Below, one piece after another: positions 21,481 to 31,039 of a stretch of DNA of 64,000 bases (positions are counted from its first letter, which is position 1; each line of letters opens with the position of its first letter). Where the stretch lies: the NCBI RefSeq assembly GCF_958450345.1, contig NC_088780.1:67665533-67729532 (forward strand), written 5' to 3'. The translations under genes were made by a program, and so were the position numbers. The DNA comes from Calliphora vicina. Its lineage: Eukaryota; Arthropoda; Insecta; Diptera; Calliphoridae. Below the pieces are notes generated by a model. It saw only the letters and a program-made list of their open reading frames with translations. It was not told the origin of the DNA and did not search any database.

Positions 21481-21609
21481 TGTGCTGTTTTTGTATAGCG
21501 AAATAGTACTTTGAGTGGAAATTTAACATGTGTTTTGTTATTGTAACAAAAACAAAATACATGTAAAACGTCCACTCAAAACGCTCATTCGCTATAGAAA
21601 AACAGCACA
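21481..21609. mobile_element. 129-bp palindromic MITE, copy 2 (TSD TTT), inserted in right Foldback arm
   Basis: Same family as 19971-20098. TTT flanks it at 21478-21480 and 21610-21612. The matching position in the left arm (around 17388, TTTACAAACCGAATTTTAAG) has no insert, giving an empty site within the same element. Confidence 0.72.
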
Positions 21610-22401
21610 TTTGTAAAGCAGAAACCACTCAATTCTCTGCTTCAAATTATTCTCAGAGAGTATTTTTTATTTACTCTCTTCAAAATGAGTGAAAACAAAA
21701 AAGTTTGTTCAAAAAGTTTGTTATTTTCACGGGTATTCAAATAACAGTGCTGTAATAGCAAACTGTAACATATCTGTGGGCATTATTAAATAAAAGCTTT
21801 CAGTTGACCATTGATCGTAAGTTGGCAACGCTGTTTGAATTCGAATATTCAGTTAAAGAACATTGTAGAAAGTACACTACAGATGGCGTATGATCTAGAA
21901 TATTCGAACTTTGACAGTTAAAGAGCAATCTAGAGTGCAGATGGCAGTGTTATAAATAGTGGCAGATGTTGCAGTCGTTAGTCAGTTTATCAGAGACGCT
22001 ATTTGAATAAACATCAACTGAGTGCCTTAAAGTGTGCTGTATTTTTCAAGTGAATTCGTATACATTATAAAGTGTTTGTATTTCTGAGAATTTATAAACG
22101 TGTATAAAAAACATTGAGTGGCTATTTAATTCTGTTGTTGTACATTTTAAATAAATAAAGAGTTGTTACAATTTTCAAACTACTAAACGGCTTTTATTTG
22201 CAATCAAAAGTATCCGGTTTATTTAAAGGAAATAAACCAAACGTTTTGAAAAGGTTAAAACGTAACAATATGTTGTGTAACCTCCTCCATTTTCGAAATA
22301 ACAGTATATCTCGAAAATACGAGCTTACCTAAAAAACGGTTAGCACCACTGAATTCAGCGTACCCGAATTAGTTTAACCCACCGGGTGCCCCGCTTGACA
22401 G

Positions 22402-22620
22402 TTTTTTCAACTAGCACAGTGTAATTAATCATAGCTCGCATATAAGACCAGCTTCCGAAAATCACTGTAATATTCATAAACCTCTTAAAAATGTTGGTAT
22501 ACACATAAAATTCAACAGAAATAACTTTCATATAGAAATTAGTCCTACGGCCTAGTGATCGGTCCATAATTGGCCATAGTCCACTTCCGAAAATCACTCA
22601 AGAATATAAATTATTAAAAT
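22402..22620. repeat. Dispersed dipteran repeat, right part
   Basis: Continuation of the repeat starting at 12926, after the inverted-repeat insertion. Contains CGCATATAAGACCAGCTTCC and GGTCCATAATTGGCC, words shared with 36950-37090. Confidence 0.45.
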
Positions 22621-22757
22621 TTTAAAAGAAAAATGATAAAGGCAAATGAGACCCTTGCCAAAGTTTCGTTGCAATCTATTTTACTGCATATTGCTGAAAG
22701 AATTGTTGAGGTGCAATGGAAGCGGAGAAGACGAATTTTCCGACTTAATATAAGACT

Positions 22758-22976
22758 GTTGATACTTCAGACCCATTAATTTCCATATCATTTTTAAATT
22801 TGCGCTTTCAAAAGCGGTAACGTTCCACACTTCCACCTGAAGTAATTGAATTATTATGTTGCAGTGAACCCATGGAAGAATTTCACCTTAGCCACCAAGA
22901 CGATGAAATTAATGAAAGTGAAGAGGACCTCTTTGATTTAAATTTACAAAATGCATTAGATTTAAGCAATTACTAA
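22758..22976 (+). pseudogene. Unidentified coding remnant (73 codons with one internal stop)
   Basis: Reads VDTSDPLISISFLNLRFQKR, a TAA stop, then RSTLPPEVIELLCCSEPMEE and an acidic tail ending NLQNALDLSNY, followed by TAA and, within 30 bp, an AATAAA. The acidic C-terminus and the following polyadenylation-like signal suggest the 3' end of a real gene, either a transposase (hAT-like tails can look like this) or a host gene broken by the repeats on its left. I do not recognise it. Confidence 0.25.
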
Positions 22977-23280
22977 ATGTTTTAGTATAATTAAAATAAA
23001 TGAATGAATACAATGTATTGTGTTTGCATTAATGGTTACAAAAGGGTTAATTTTTGGTCGTTAGTGAGTTAAATTCCATTTTTTTAACAGAATTATTCTT
23101 ACTTATGAAATTTTTGCAGGTTTTGGTTTGAATAACATGATTTTGTAGTTGTTATTAATTTAGCACAGAAAAAGTGGTTATTTGACCTATAGTGACATGT
23201 ATTAAGATGAAATCAATCAGCTGTTTTTTTGAATGTATTAGTTAGTTGGCATTTAGTTACAACTGTACCCATGATTAATG
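22977..23280. other. Non-coding stretch
   Basis: AT-rich DNA between the coding remnant and the next MITE; nothing recognised. Confidence 0.4.
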
Positions 23281-23802
23281 CATTAAACACATTCAAGACA
23301 ACAGGCTACACGAACACAAATTCTGCTGGTTACAGTTGTAGTCGTGTGTCAGCTACTGAATTATTTTAAAGACGACAGCTACAATTAAACAGCTGATTTA
23401 TAATTCAGTGGTGCCACTTTAATAAAAAATAACCGTACAAAATTCCAATGTAATTAAGATTGAAACAATTATTTTGAGTAAAAATATATATATGGTTATA
23501 ATCAATTATGTACTTGTTATTAATTTATTTCAATATGGTTATCAGAAACTTCTCTTAATTAAGTAAAAAAATATATTTTTTTAAGCACTAATTTGATTTA
23601 CATTTTTTTATTATATTAGCAACACTATTTCTGTTTTGTAGTTGACAAAAATAGAAATTAGCCTAATTCGGCTACATCGGCATGAGTAGTAGTGTGGCCG
23701 TGTAGCTGTGCTGTCGTTAAAATAATCGTCTCCATATAAACGTGTGCATTTTATTTTTGACAGATTGAAGTTGGTAGCCTGCTGTCTTGAATGTGTTTAA
23801 TG
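23281..23802. mobile_element. Inverted-repeat MITE, copy 1 (TIR ATTAAACACATTCAAGACA)
   Basis: Left end CATTAAACACATTCAAGACA, with a further ACAGGCTAC; the right end is its reverse complement with one difference. TTAA is present at both ends (inside ATGCATTAA/TTAATGCAT), so the duplication could be TTAA or the ends themselves could be palindromic. No coding capacity. A second copy is at 23905-24911. Confidence 0.62.
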
Positions 23803-23904
23803 CATAAGTGCTAACTAATTGTGCTGAAAGTAACCAATTGTGAATAACTTAAATAGGTACATAAAAAAGTTAACACTTGGTGATCGTTTATGAATATGCG
23901 CCAA

Positions 23905-24911
23905 TTATTTTGAGTAAATATATATGTGGTAATAATTTATGTACCTGTTATTAATTTATTTCAATATGGTTATCAGAAACTTCTCTTAAGGAAGTAAATA
24001 AAAATATTTTTTTTAAGCACTGATTTGATTTACATTTTTTATTATATTAGCAACACTATTTCTGTTTTGAAGTTGATAAAAATAGAAATTACGGCCATTT
24101 TCACAATGTACGATTAAAAGTTAACGTGAACTTTAACCGCAAGTTAGGCTAATATGAATTTCACAATGTACGATTAATTCTTAACTGACACTATTTAACA
24201 ACAAAGTTGCTGTTAAATATAACCGAATAAATTTCGCCGGTTAGCATCTTAATTGTAAGAAATATAATAAAAGAACATGGGAAAACATTTATATTTTTGT
24301 AATATTTATAATTTTAAAAAGTGTAAAGCAAAGAAAAGTAAATGTTTGCACGGGGTGATCCATATACCACCCGGATATTGCACTTACAAACCAAACAACA
24401 AATGTGCACTTTTCCTTGTTGGTTTTCAGTAATTGTTGTTCAGTTTGTTCTGTAAATTTTACAGTTAGGTACCTTAATATTTTTAAGTTTTATACGTTTT
24501 TTTATTATACCACTAAGAAAACACAAATTATTATTTTTTATGCCGTCTTTTAGACAATTTTTTATATTTCAATCTTTCATTACACTATTTTTCGTAAACA
24601 AATGTATGCATTATTGCCATACTTTCTACTGAATGCTTTGGTTAAGTAATCAAATGATGGTGAAACGTAAATCGGTAACCGTTGGTTAAATGGTCCCCGT
24701 TAAACAAACCGACAGTTAGTTAATTTTCCGGTTAAAATGAAATAATCGTACATTGTGAAAATGGCCGTTAGTCTAATTGGGCAGCAGCAGCAAACGAAGT
24801 CGTGTCGTCGAGAAGTTGTGCTGTCGTCAAAAGAATCGTTTTCATATAAACGTGTGTATTCTATTTTTGACAGATTGAAGTCGGAAGCCTGCTGTCTTCA
24901 ATGTGTTTAAT
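23905..24911. mobile_element. Same MITE family, copy 2, left-truncated and interrupted
   Basis: Aligns from its interior (CAATTATTTTGAGTAAATAT) to the right end (CTTCAATGTGTTTAAT) with copy 1. It is interrupted at 24092-24767 by a Harbinger-type element. Its right end joins directly to the LTR fragment at 24912. Confidence 0.62.
24092..24767. mobile_element. PIF/Harbinger-type non-autonomous element (TSD TTA)
   Basis: Ends CGGCCATTTTCACAATGTAC / reverse complement, with GATTA continuing the repeat. TTA at 24089-24091 and 24768-24770; the uninterrupted sequence is visible in copy 1 of the host MITE (GAAATTAGCCTAATT). A second direct copy of the terminal word (TTTCACAATGTACGATTAA) lies about 60 bp in. 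676 bp, no transposase. Confidence 0.75.
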
Positions 24912-25898
24912 GTATAACATATCTGTAGGCATTACTAACATTGAATAAAAGCTTTCAGTTGACCATTGATCGTAAGTATGGCAACGCTGTTTGCTGCTAC
25001 TGTATATTCAAATTCGAATATTCAGTTAAAGAACATTGTAGAAAGTACACCACAGATGGCGTATGTATTATAAAGCTCTAGACCAGCGAACTGCAGCAGT
25101 GTTGCCACCAAGAAAATTATAAACTACACATGTCTCATACCTAAATTACACATACGAGAAAAAATTACACATGTAAATAAATGTTCGTGATTTCAATAGG
25201 AGAAATTGTCTAAAATTGTCATAAATATAAAAGGTTTGTCATAGTGGACTCTGGGATGTTTGGACCAAATACGATCACTTTATTGTTAATGGACAATTTT
25301 CACTTGCGGTGATTTTAATTTATCCAGGAATTGGATATATGAGGGATATTAAAGCAAGGTCTCTGTTTTTAAGTGAACTTTTCTAATTTAATGAATTCTT
25401 GAGATCGGTCAAATATATCAATTCCAAATACGCTTTTAACAAATATTAATCAATGTTCATTCGGAGATTGTTCCATTGGAAATTGTTACATTTCTATTAA
25501 AATTTAACAATATTTAAAAAATAGGACTCTGTTTGCTTTCGAATTTGAATTTATTCCTAATTTAAGTGCTTTGAAATCAGTTTTGTTTTCCGTTTCAAAG
25601 ATAAATATTTTTTACTATTTGTTTAAAAATTATAGCTCTGATAATTTTCCTTCCCAGTAAATACTTTACCAGTAAAATCTTGTAACGTTTATATTTTTAA
25701 AATTTGTAGTTATAAATTTGAAATAAAGCTTCCAAAATAGTAAATCGTAAGTCAATTTTATTGTTTGTTATTTAAAACACACACCAGAAACCAGACAGAC
25801 AATAGCATAAACACAAAACAGTTCTTACGGGTATAAAAAATAACTAGTAACAATTTGTAAATAAATTTTTCTCACACAAATTCCTACGTTCTTGTTTT

Positions 25899-26395
25899 TA
25901 TACCCTTCACCTTCGTGAATATTCTGGATCCTTATAGATAGCGGAGTCGATTAAGCCATGTCCGTCTGTCTGTTGAAATCAATTTTGTGAAGACCCCAGA
26001 TATATTCGGGATCCAAATCTTGAATAATTCTGTCAGACATGCTTTCGAGAAGTATGCTATTTAAAATCCGTCCATAAATAACGGAGATATGAGCAAAAAT
26101 CTGAGACAACCTCTGAAAATTTCATCAAAAAAAGACATGTGTGTTGGTTTCATTGCTTTGCGTGTTTTGTTTTTGTTTTGACAAAAAAGCAACAATACGT
26201 ATGTTTGGATGTGTGTTGGTTTCATTGCTTTGCGTATTTTGTTTTTTTTTGTTTTGTTTCGTTTGTGACTTCTACAATTTTTAAAAGTGTTCTTGATATA
26301 TTTAGGATGCTGTACTGAAAGTGGGCAATATACATACATATATACTAATTACTATAAAAAATAATAATGCATCCACAACAAAGGTGAAGGGTATA
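25899..26395. repeat. Inverted-end repeat of the TATACCCTTCACC type
   Basis: Begins TATACCCTTCACCTTCGTG and ends AAAGGTGAAGGGTATA, the reverse complement, about 497 bp. Contains a GTCCGTCTGTCTGTTGAAAT word typical of such fly repeats, and a tandem duplication of a ~70-bp block (TGTGTTGGTTTCATTGCTTT twice). The open frame on the minus strand here is not a gene. Confidence 0.6.
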
Positions 26396-27124
26396 TAAGA
26401 TTCGGCATAGCCGAATATAGCACTCTTACTTGTTTTCTCTTAAGATTGGCTAAAGTTACCCCGAAATAACTGCAATTACCGTTACCGATATAATAATTTA
26501 TACCGTTATCTGTAAATACCTTTACCCTTATTCTATAAACAATTTAAAATTATAATTGAAAATTAAGTTTTTTCCAATAAAAATTTGTAATAACTTGTAA
26601 AAATGTATAAGTTATTGAATAATATATTTTGTTTTATATAATTTCATGTTGGAATTAAAAGTCTTTAATATAAACTAAAATTTAGTTTCTATTACCAATA
26701 TTACGCAAACAAAACTATCACTAACGGCGAAATGTCCACTTGGAAAACCAAACATAGCAATCTCCAAATTACTTATATTTTTCTGCAAACCTTAATGTTA
26801 ATTTTGTTAAAACTTGAGTCATATCCTCATACAATAATTCCATTATACTGAGTAACAAACGAGTACAATATAATAAATATGAATACATTTAGAGATACTG
26901 GATTTTTTATTTATCAACTAAAATAGAGGATATATGTAGCTACTTTCCCTCATATAAAGTACATATTTATTTCAGTCGGTTTTAAAATCTGAACAATCCA
27001 TAATTCATTCATTCAATTAAAATCCAAAATGTAGATAAAAGACATACATCGACAATATATTTTGGATATAATTGGAATTTAAAATTACACATGAATTACA
27101 CATTCACTCAATTACACATGGGCT
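26396..27124. other. Non-coding interior of the second-level hAT-type element
   Basis: AT-rich, no domain recognised. Ends in TTACACATGGGCT, the left target duplication of the next insertion. Confidence 0.45.
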
Positions 27125-27490
27125 CAGCGTTGCCGCTTTGGTCCAATTGGACCAAAATTCGTAGTTTTAAGTTAACAAATTGACTTTTGGTAGTTTGGTT
27201 GGTTTGTTCCGACTTTTGTCGCATTTTGGTAGGTTTTTTTAAATAGGTATTTTAAAGAACAAAATAATAAAAATCTTAACAAAAACACTATGTTAATCCA
27301 AAATATTAAAATTGTTTATAACATATGAAGACAGAATTATCTTAAATTTTTAGTTTAGTCAGGTAAATTTGTACGTAGTTAGTAGAGTTCAGTTCAGAAA
27401 ATGCCAAAGGGCTCGCAATACTTTTATTTTCTAATAATATTTTGTTCTGCTGTTTCAAAATTTTAGTATCATCTGAAGCTTTTAACGTAT

Positions 27491-28083
27491 TGTTACGTTT
27501 TAACCTTTTTAAAACGCTGGTTTATTTCCTTTAAATAAACCGGATACTTTTGATTGCAAATAAAAGCCGTTTAGTAGTTTGAAAATTGTAACAACTCTTT
27601 ATTTCTTTAAAATGTACAACAACAGAATTAAATAGCCACTCAATGTTTTTATACACGTTTATAAATTCTCAGAATTACAGACACAATTTATAATGTACAC
27701 GAATTTACTTTAAAAACACAACACACTTTAAGGCACTCAGATGATGTTTATTCGAAAAGCGTCTCTGATAAACTCACTCACGACTGCAACCTCTGCCACT
27801 ATTTATAACACTGCATTACCATCTAGAAAGCTCTTTAACTGTCAAAGTTCGAATATTCTAGATCATACGCCATCTGTGGTGTACTTTGTACAATGTTCTT
27901 TAACTGATTATTCGAACTCGAATACAGCGTTGCCAACTTACAATCAAATCAACTGAAAGCTTTTATTTAACAATGCCCACAGATATGTTACAGTTTTACA
28001 GCACTGTTACTTGAAAGCATTATGCTACTTTTAAATCAGCCGTTAAAATCGTTATATTTGAATTCAAGTACAATTTCGTAACA
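27491..28083 (-). repeat. 3' LTR of provirus copy 3
   Basis: 593 bp, TGTTACG...CGTAACA on the plus strand, followed by the polypurine tract (read as CTGCCCCCCGCTTAAGCC on the plus strand). Confidence 0.88.
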
Positions 28084-28301
28084 CTGCCCCCCGCTTAAGC
28101 CTGTTCGTCTCGAATTGGCATAGATTCACTTCTCCCATATGCAGCTAGTCGTTCTAGATGTACGACCTTAATTCCGTATTCTATAAACCATGTCGTCCAA
28201 TTTCTTAACTGCCCTATGTGGTCCTTTGCAGTGATTCCTTAATTTGGATGACAAACCCTTATTACTTTCTGAGCTATATCTGGTTTTCATTTGGTCATTT
28301 A

Positions 28302-29432
28302 TCATTTTAATTCGGCTCCGAACGAGTTCATGCATTTCTTTTCTGCTGAAGCACCTTCACCCATCTTGGAACCCGGCCTGATGATTTTTTCTCTGCGGGA
28401 CAGACCTATCTCTCCAACAGGAACCATTCTGTCGTTGCACTGTTCAACGAGGGCCTCCATTGTTACATGGCCACTTCTCACATCCGCTGGTTCCAACACC
28501 AACAAACCATTGTCTATACAATCCTCCACTTCCTCACGGGCCCACACCAAATCCTCTGACTGCGGTGGCAACCTTTTGTGCTCAACGAAAACTAATTTTC
28601 TTACTTGAGACTTGCTCTCATATACGACGTCAAGGGGTATTTTAACATTTCGCCAATTCATGACTTTTCGTCCCATATCCAAAGTAATGCTGTGATTAAT
28701 CATGAAGTCTGCACCAATGATTACTTCGTCCACAATATCGGCAACAACAAAGACATGATTTACGCTAATACCACCAATAGTTAGTTTCACATTAACTTTA
28801 CCATGGACAGTAGCAGGCTCTCCAGTAGCGGTGCGTTGACTTACATTGCAAATTGGTTCCATCGATTTCTTTACTAAATCTGTTCTGATGATAGACTGCG
28901 ACGCTCCCATGTCCATAGTAAGGATGTGCTTCCGACCGTTGATGTACCCACTAGCAGTAAGATTGTTATTTTCCTGCTGCAGTACTGATATGGAGATGGT
29001 AGGGCCATCAGGTGTGGGTGTCCGATCCTGTCCCTCAGTGCAAGCTCGCTTTAAAGGTGGCTCCTGTAATGCTTGATGATTCGCCAGCTGGTTATTTCTT
29101 GATGCTGAAACATATCTGATTCGCTTTATTGGTGCTCTGCAGTTTCGCTGAATGTGACCCATTTTACCACAGTTATAACACTTAACATTGGCTTTAGTAT
29201 GTCTCTTACTTAAAGCCTTTAAAACTGCCTCTTTTAATTCCTTTAATTCGTTGACCATACTTCTATCATTTTCAGCGAAAACCTCGATTTTCCACAAATT
29301 ACACACCTGGGGCTTTGAAATTATCTTTGCTGTTTCTTGTACCAGCGCGAATGAGACGGTTTCAAAGAATGATGACTTTGGTGTGGCACATACCGCATAT
29401 TTTATCTCTGGATCGCGAATACCATTCACAAA
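28302..29432 (-). pseudogene. Gag knuckle, protease and pol-tail frame of provirus copy 3
   Basis: One continuous minus-strand frame from the Gag capsid end (FVNGIRDPEIKYAV) through a CCHC knuckle (CYNCGKMGHIQRNC), linker, protease (the catalytic triplet is D-M-G in 'TMDMGASQ', where copy 2 has DTGA, plus VIIGADFMI) and the PR-RT spacer (EDLVWAREEVED, LLVLEPADVRSGHVTM) to a frameshift within 'GEGASAEKKC'. The DTG-to-DMG change should inactivate the protease. The integrase-tail remnant continues in other frames to about 28110. The 5' half of gag lies on the other side of the LINE insertion. Confidence 0.75.
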
Positions 29433-29536
29433 GAACAACAACAAATGAGAGATCTCCACTCTCTAGTGCGCCAAAACAAAACAATTGTGTAGAAGACAAC
29501 ATAAAAGAAATTATAGAAAAACAAACAACAACTCAA

Positions 29537-31039
29537 ATGGTTGCTGAAAAAAGTAATGCTACTGTGATCAATGTCACAAATAGTAGTAATGAAAATATTA
29601 ACTCTATAAAAACCGGTGATGATAAGCAAAATCAATCGAGTTTTACATTAAAAAATACTGGTGCCATACCAAAAAATAGTATAGTGAAAAATACGGGAAA
29701 AATCCTAACAGGAATGGACCGTCACATCACTATAACTAAACGCAAGTCCAGTCCTAGGACATCAATATTGGAACCAAATCCAAAACAGGCGAAGAAAAAT
29801 CCGGTAAGTCAAAATCGTTTTGCAATTCTTGACAATCATGAAAGTAAAGAAAAACCCGCAAAGCCTGTAAAAGACTATAAGCCACCTCCTCTTTATTTGC
29901 GCGAACCTACTACAAATGTTTTGGTGAACAAATTGTCCCAACTTGTAGGTAAGGAGAATTTCCACGTGGTCTCTCTACGTAAAGGAAATATTCAAGAGAC
30001 AAAGGTACAAACTTATTCGGAAAAAAATTTCAGAATGATTGTTGATAATTTCGATTCCGAGAAAAGAAACTATTATACATATCAACTGAAAAGTGCAAAA
30101 GGTTTGACAGTAGTCATCAAAGGTATAGATAGTTCTGAGCCAACTGATGATATTAAAAAGGCGCTAGAGTCTGAAGGCTTTGAAGTGAAGTCCATTCACA
30201 ATATAATAAATAAAAATAAAATTCCTCAACCAATTTTTAGAGTTGAAATCACTTTCAACTCTTCTCAATTAAAGAAAAAGGGTGACACTCATCCAATATA
30301 CGGTTTAAGATATCTTCTAAATCGTAAAATAATTGTAGAAGAACCAATTAAGCGCAAAGGTCCACCTCAGTGCCTTAATTGCCAAGAGTTCGGTCACACC
30401 CGAACATTCTGCAAATTACCTTCTGTATGTGTAAGATGTGGAGATATTCATAAAAGTCAAGAATGCCCCCACTCAAAAACAGATAATATAAGAAAATGTA
30501 GTAACTGTGGTCAAAATCACACCGCAAACTACCGTGGATGCCCAGTATTCCTACGCATACAGGAATCAACGAAGGCAAGAAGACCTTTATATGCTCAATA
30601 TACGGCTTCTAACTTTCCAAGCCTTCCTGATGCTTCTAGTGCTCAATATAGAAGTATCATAAAAAACAATAATCAAAACAAATCGTATGCCCATACGACA
30701 AATGAGGGTTCAGTTACCCAAATGAAAACAAACACAGGTGCTTCTAGTGCTCAATATATGGGCATCATAAATGATAATTATCAAAACAAATCGTATGCCA
30801 ATACGACAAATGAGGGTTCAGTTACCCAAATGAAAAGAAGCAATGGAAATAATTCCCCATTATTTTCATATGCACATGCATTAAAAGAGGGTGTACCAGT
30901 ACCCGACAATAACTCTCAAAGCTCTATTGAGAATCTAATTCAAACCATGAACAGTTTCATGACGAACATGCAAAATATGTTTCAACAATTGATGCAGAAT
31001 CAAAGCATGCTCATGCAGATCCTGCTAAATAAAAAATGA
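29537..31039 (+). CDS. Jockey ORF1, nucleic-acid-binding Gag-like protein with three zinc knuckles
   Basis: First in-frame ATG inside the LINE is 29537; the open frame runs further left, but into provirus sequence. 500 codons. N-terminal ~110 residues are polar and low complexity. A central region (YQLKSAKGLTVVIKGIDSSE, then HPIYGLRYLLNRKI) is the conserved domain before the knuckles in Jockey-type ORF1. Three CCHC knuckles follow: CLNCQEFGHTRTFC, CVRCGDIHKSQEC and CSNCGQNHTANYRGC. The tail contains an imperfect duplication (ASSAQY... twice, 30630-30835) and a Met/Gln-rich coiled segment. It should coat element RNA. The stop TGA overlaps the ORF2 ATG (ATGA at 31036-31039). Confidence 0.86.
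   Translation: MVAEKSNATVINVTNSSNENINSIKTGDDKQNQSSFTLKNTGAIPKNSIVKNTGKILTGMDRHITITKRKSSPRTSILEPNPKQAKKNPVSQNRFAILDNHESKEKPAKPVKDYKPPPLYLREPTTNVLVNKLSQLVGKENFHVVSLRKGNIQETKVQTYSEKNFRMIVDNFDSEKRNYYTYQLKSAKGLTVVIKGIDSSEPTDDIKKALESEGFEVKSIHNIINKNKIPQPIFRVEITFNSSQLKKKGDTHPIYGLRYLLNRKIIVEEPIKRKGPPQCLNCQEFGHTRTFCKLPSVCVRCGDIHKSQECPHSKTDNIRKCSNCGQNHTANYRGCPVFLRIQESTKARRPLYAQYTASNFPSLPDASSAQYRSIIKNNNQNKSYAHTTNEGSVTQMKTNTGASSAQYMGIINDNYQNKSYANTTNEGSVTQMKRSNGNNSPLFSYAHALKEGVPVPDNNSQSSIENLIQTMNSFMTNMQNMFQQLMQNQSMLMQILLNKK

Larger units (their letters stand above)
17256..21735. mobile_element. Foldback-like element with long inverted arms and 167-bp satellite arrays (10-bp TSD)
   Basis: It interrupts the 3' LTR of provirus copy 2. 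TTCAAATAAC is present on both sides (17246-17255, 21736-21745) but once in intact LTRs, so it is a target duplication. The ends are inverted: left GCCCCCGAGAAGATAACAAA, right (reverse complement) TACCCGTGAAAATAACAAAC. Similarity continues for several hundred bp on both arms. Each arm then enters tandem ~167-bp units, nine on the left and about two and a half inverted on the right. A 9-11-bp duplication is Mutator/Foldback-like. No transposase is visible. A truncated LTR (19147-19739) and two MITEs lie inside. Confidence 0.72.
14253..22267 (+). mobile_element. Internally deleted Ty3/gypsy-type provirus, copy 2 (TSD ATAT), 3' LTR split by a Foldback-like element
   Basis: 5' LTR 14253-14852, damaged tRNA-Leu primer site at 14855, gag 14885-16194, protease 16195-16680, remnant of the PR-RT spacer and integrase tail to about 17150, polypurine tract 17162-17177, 3' LTR starting 17178, interrupted at 17256 and resuming about 21736 to 22267. 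ATAT is duplicated at 14249-14252 and 22268-22271. Reverse transcriptase, RNase H and most of integrase are absent. It sits in the right arm of the inverted-repeat element 13198-22401. Confidence 0.9.
13198..22401. mobile_element. Inverted-repeat DNA element (TIR CTGTCAAGNGGGGCAC), split by provirus copy 2
   Basis: The left arm (13198 to about 13480) and the right arm (22401 back to 22268, then 14252 back to about 14100) are reverse complements over some 250 bp, sharing landmarks such as GAATTCAG, 'CTCGTATTTTCGAGATATA' and GGAGGAGGTT. The right arm is interrupted by the provirus 14253-22267. Runs of T flank both ends. Removing the provirus leaves about 1.2 kb with no coding capacity. Superfamily unresolved. 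Confidence 0.62.

Noticed and set aside
26061..26339. 92-codon minus-strand frame
   Set aside because: Lies in a non-coding repeat with an internal direct duplication; lysine/asparagine-rich chance frame.
29315..29536. N-terminal extension of Jockey ORF1
   Set aside because: The first ~40 codons lie in the antisense of provirus gag, outside the LINE, and there is no ATG before 29537 in the LINE part of the frame.
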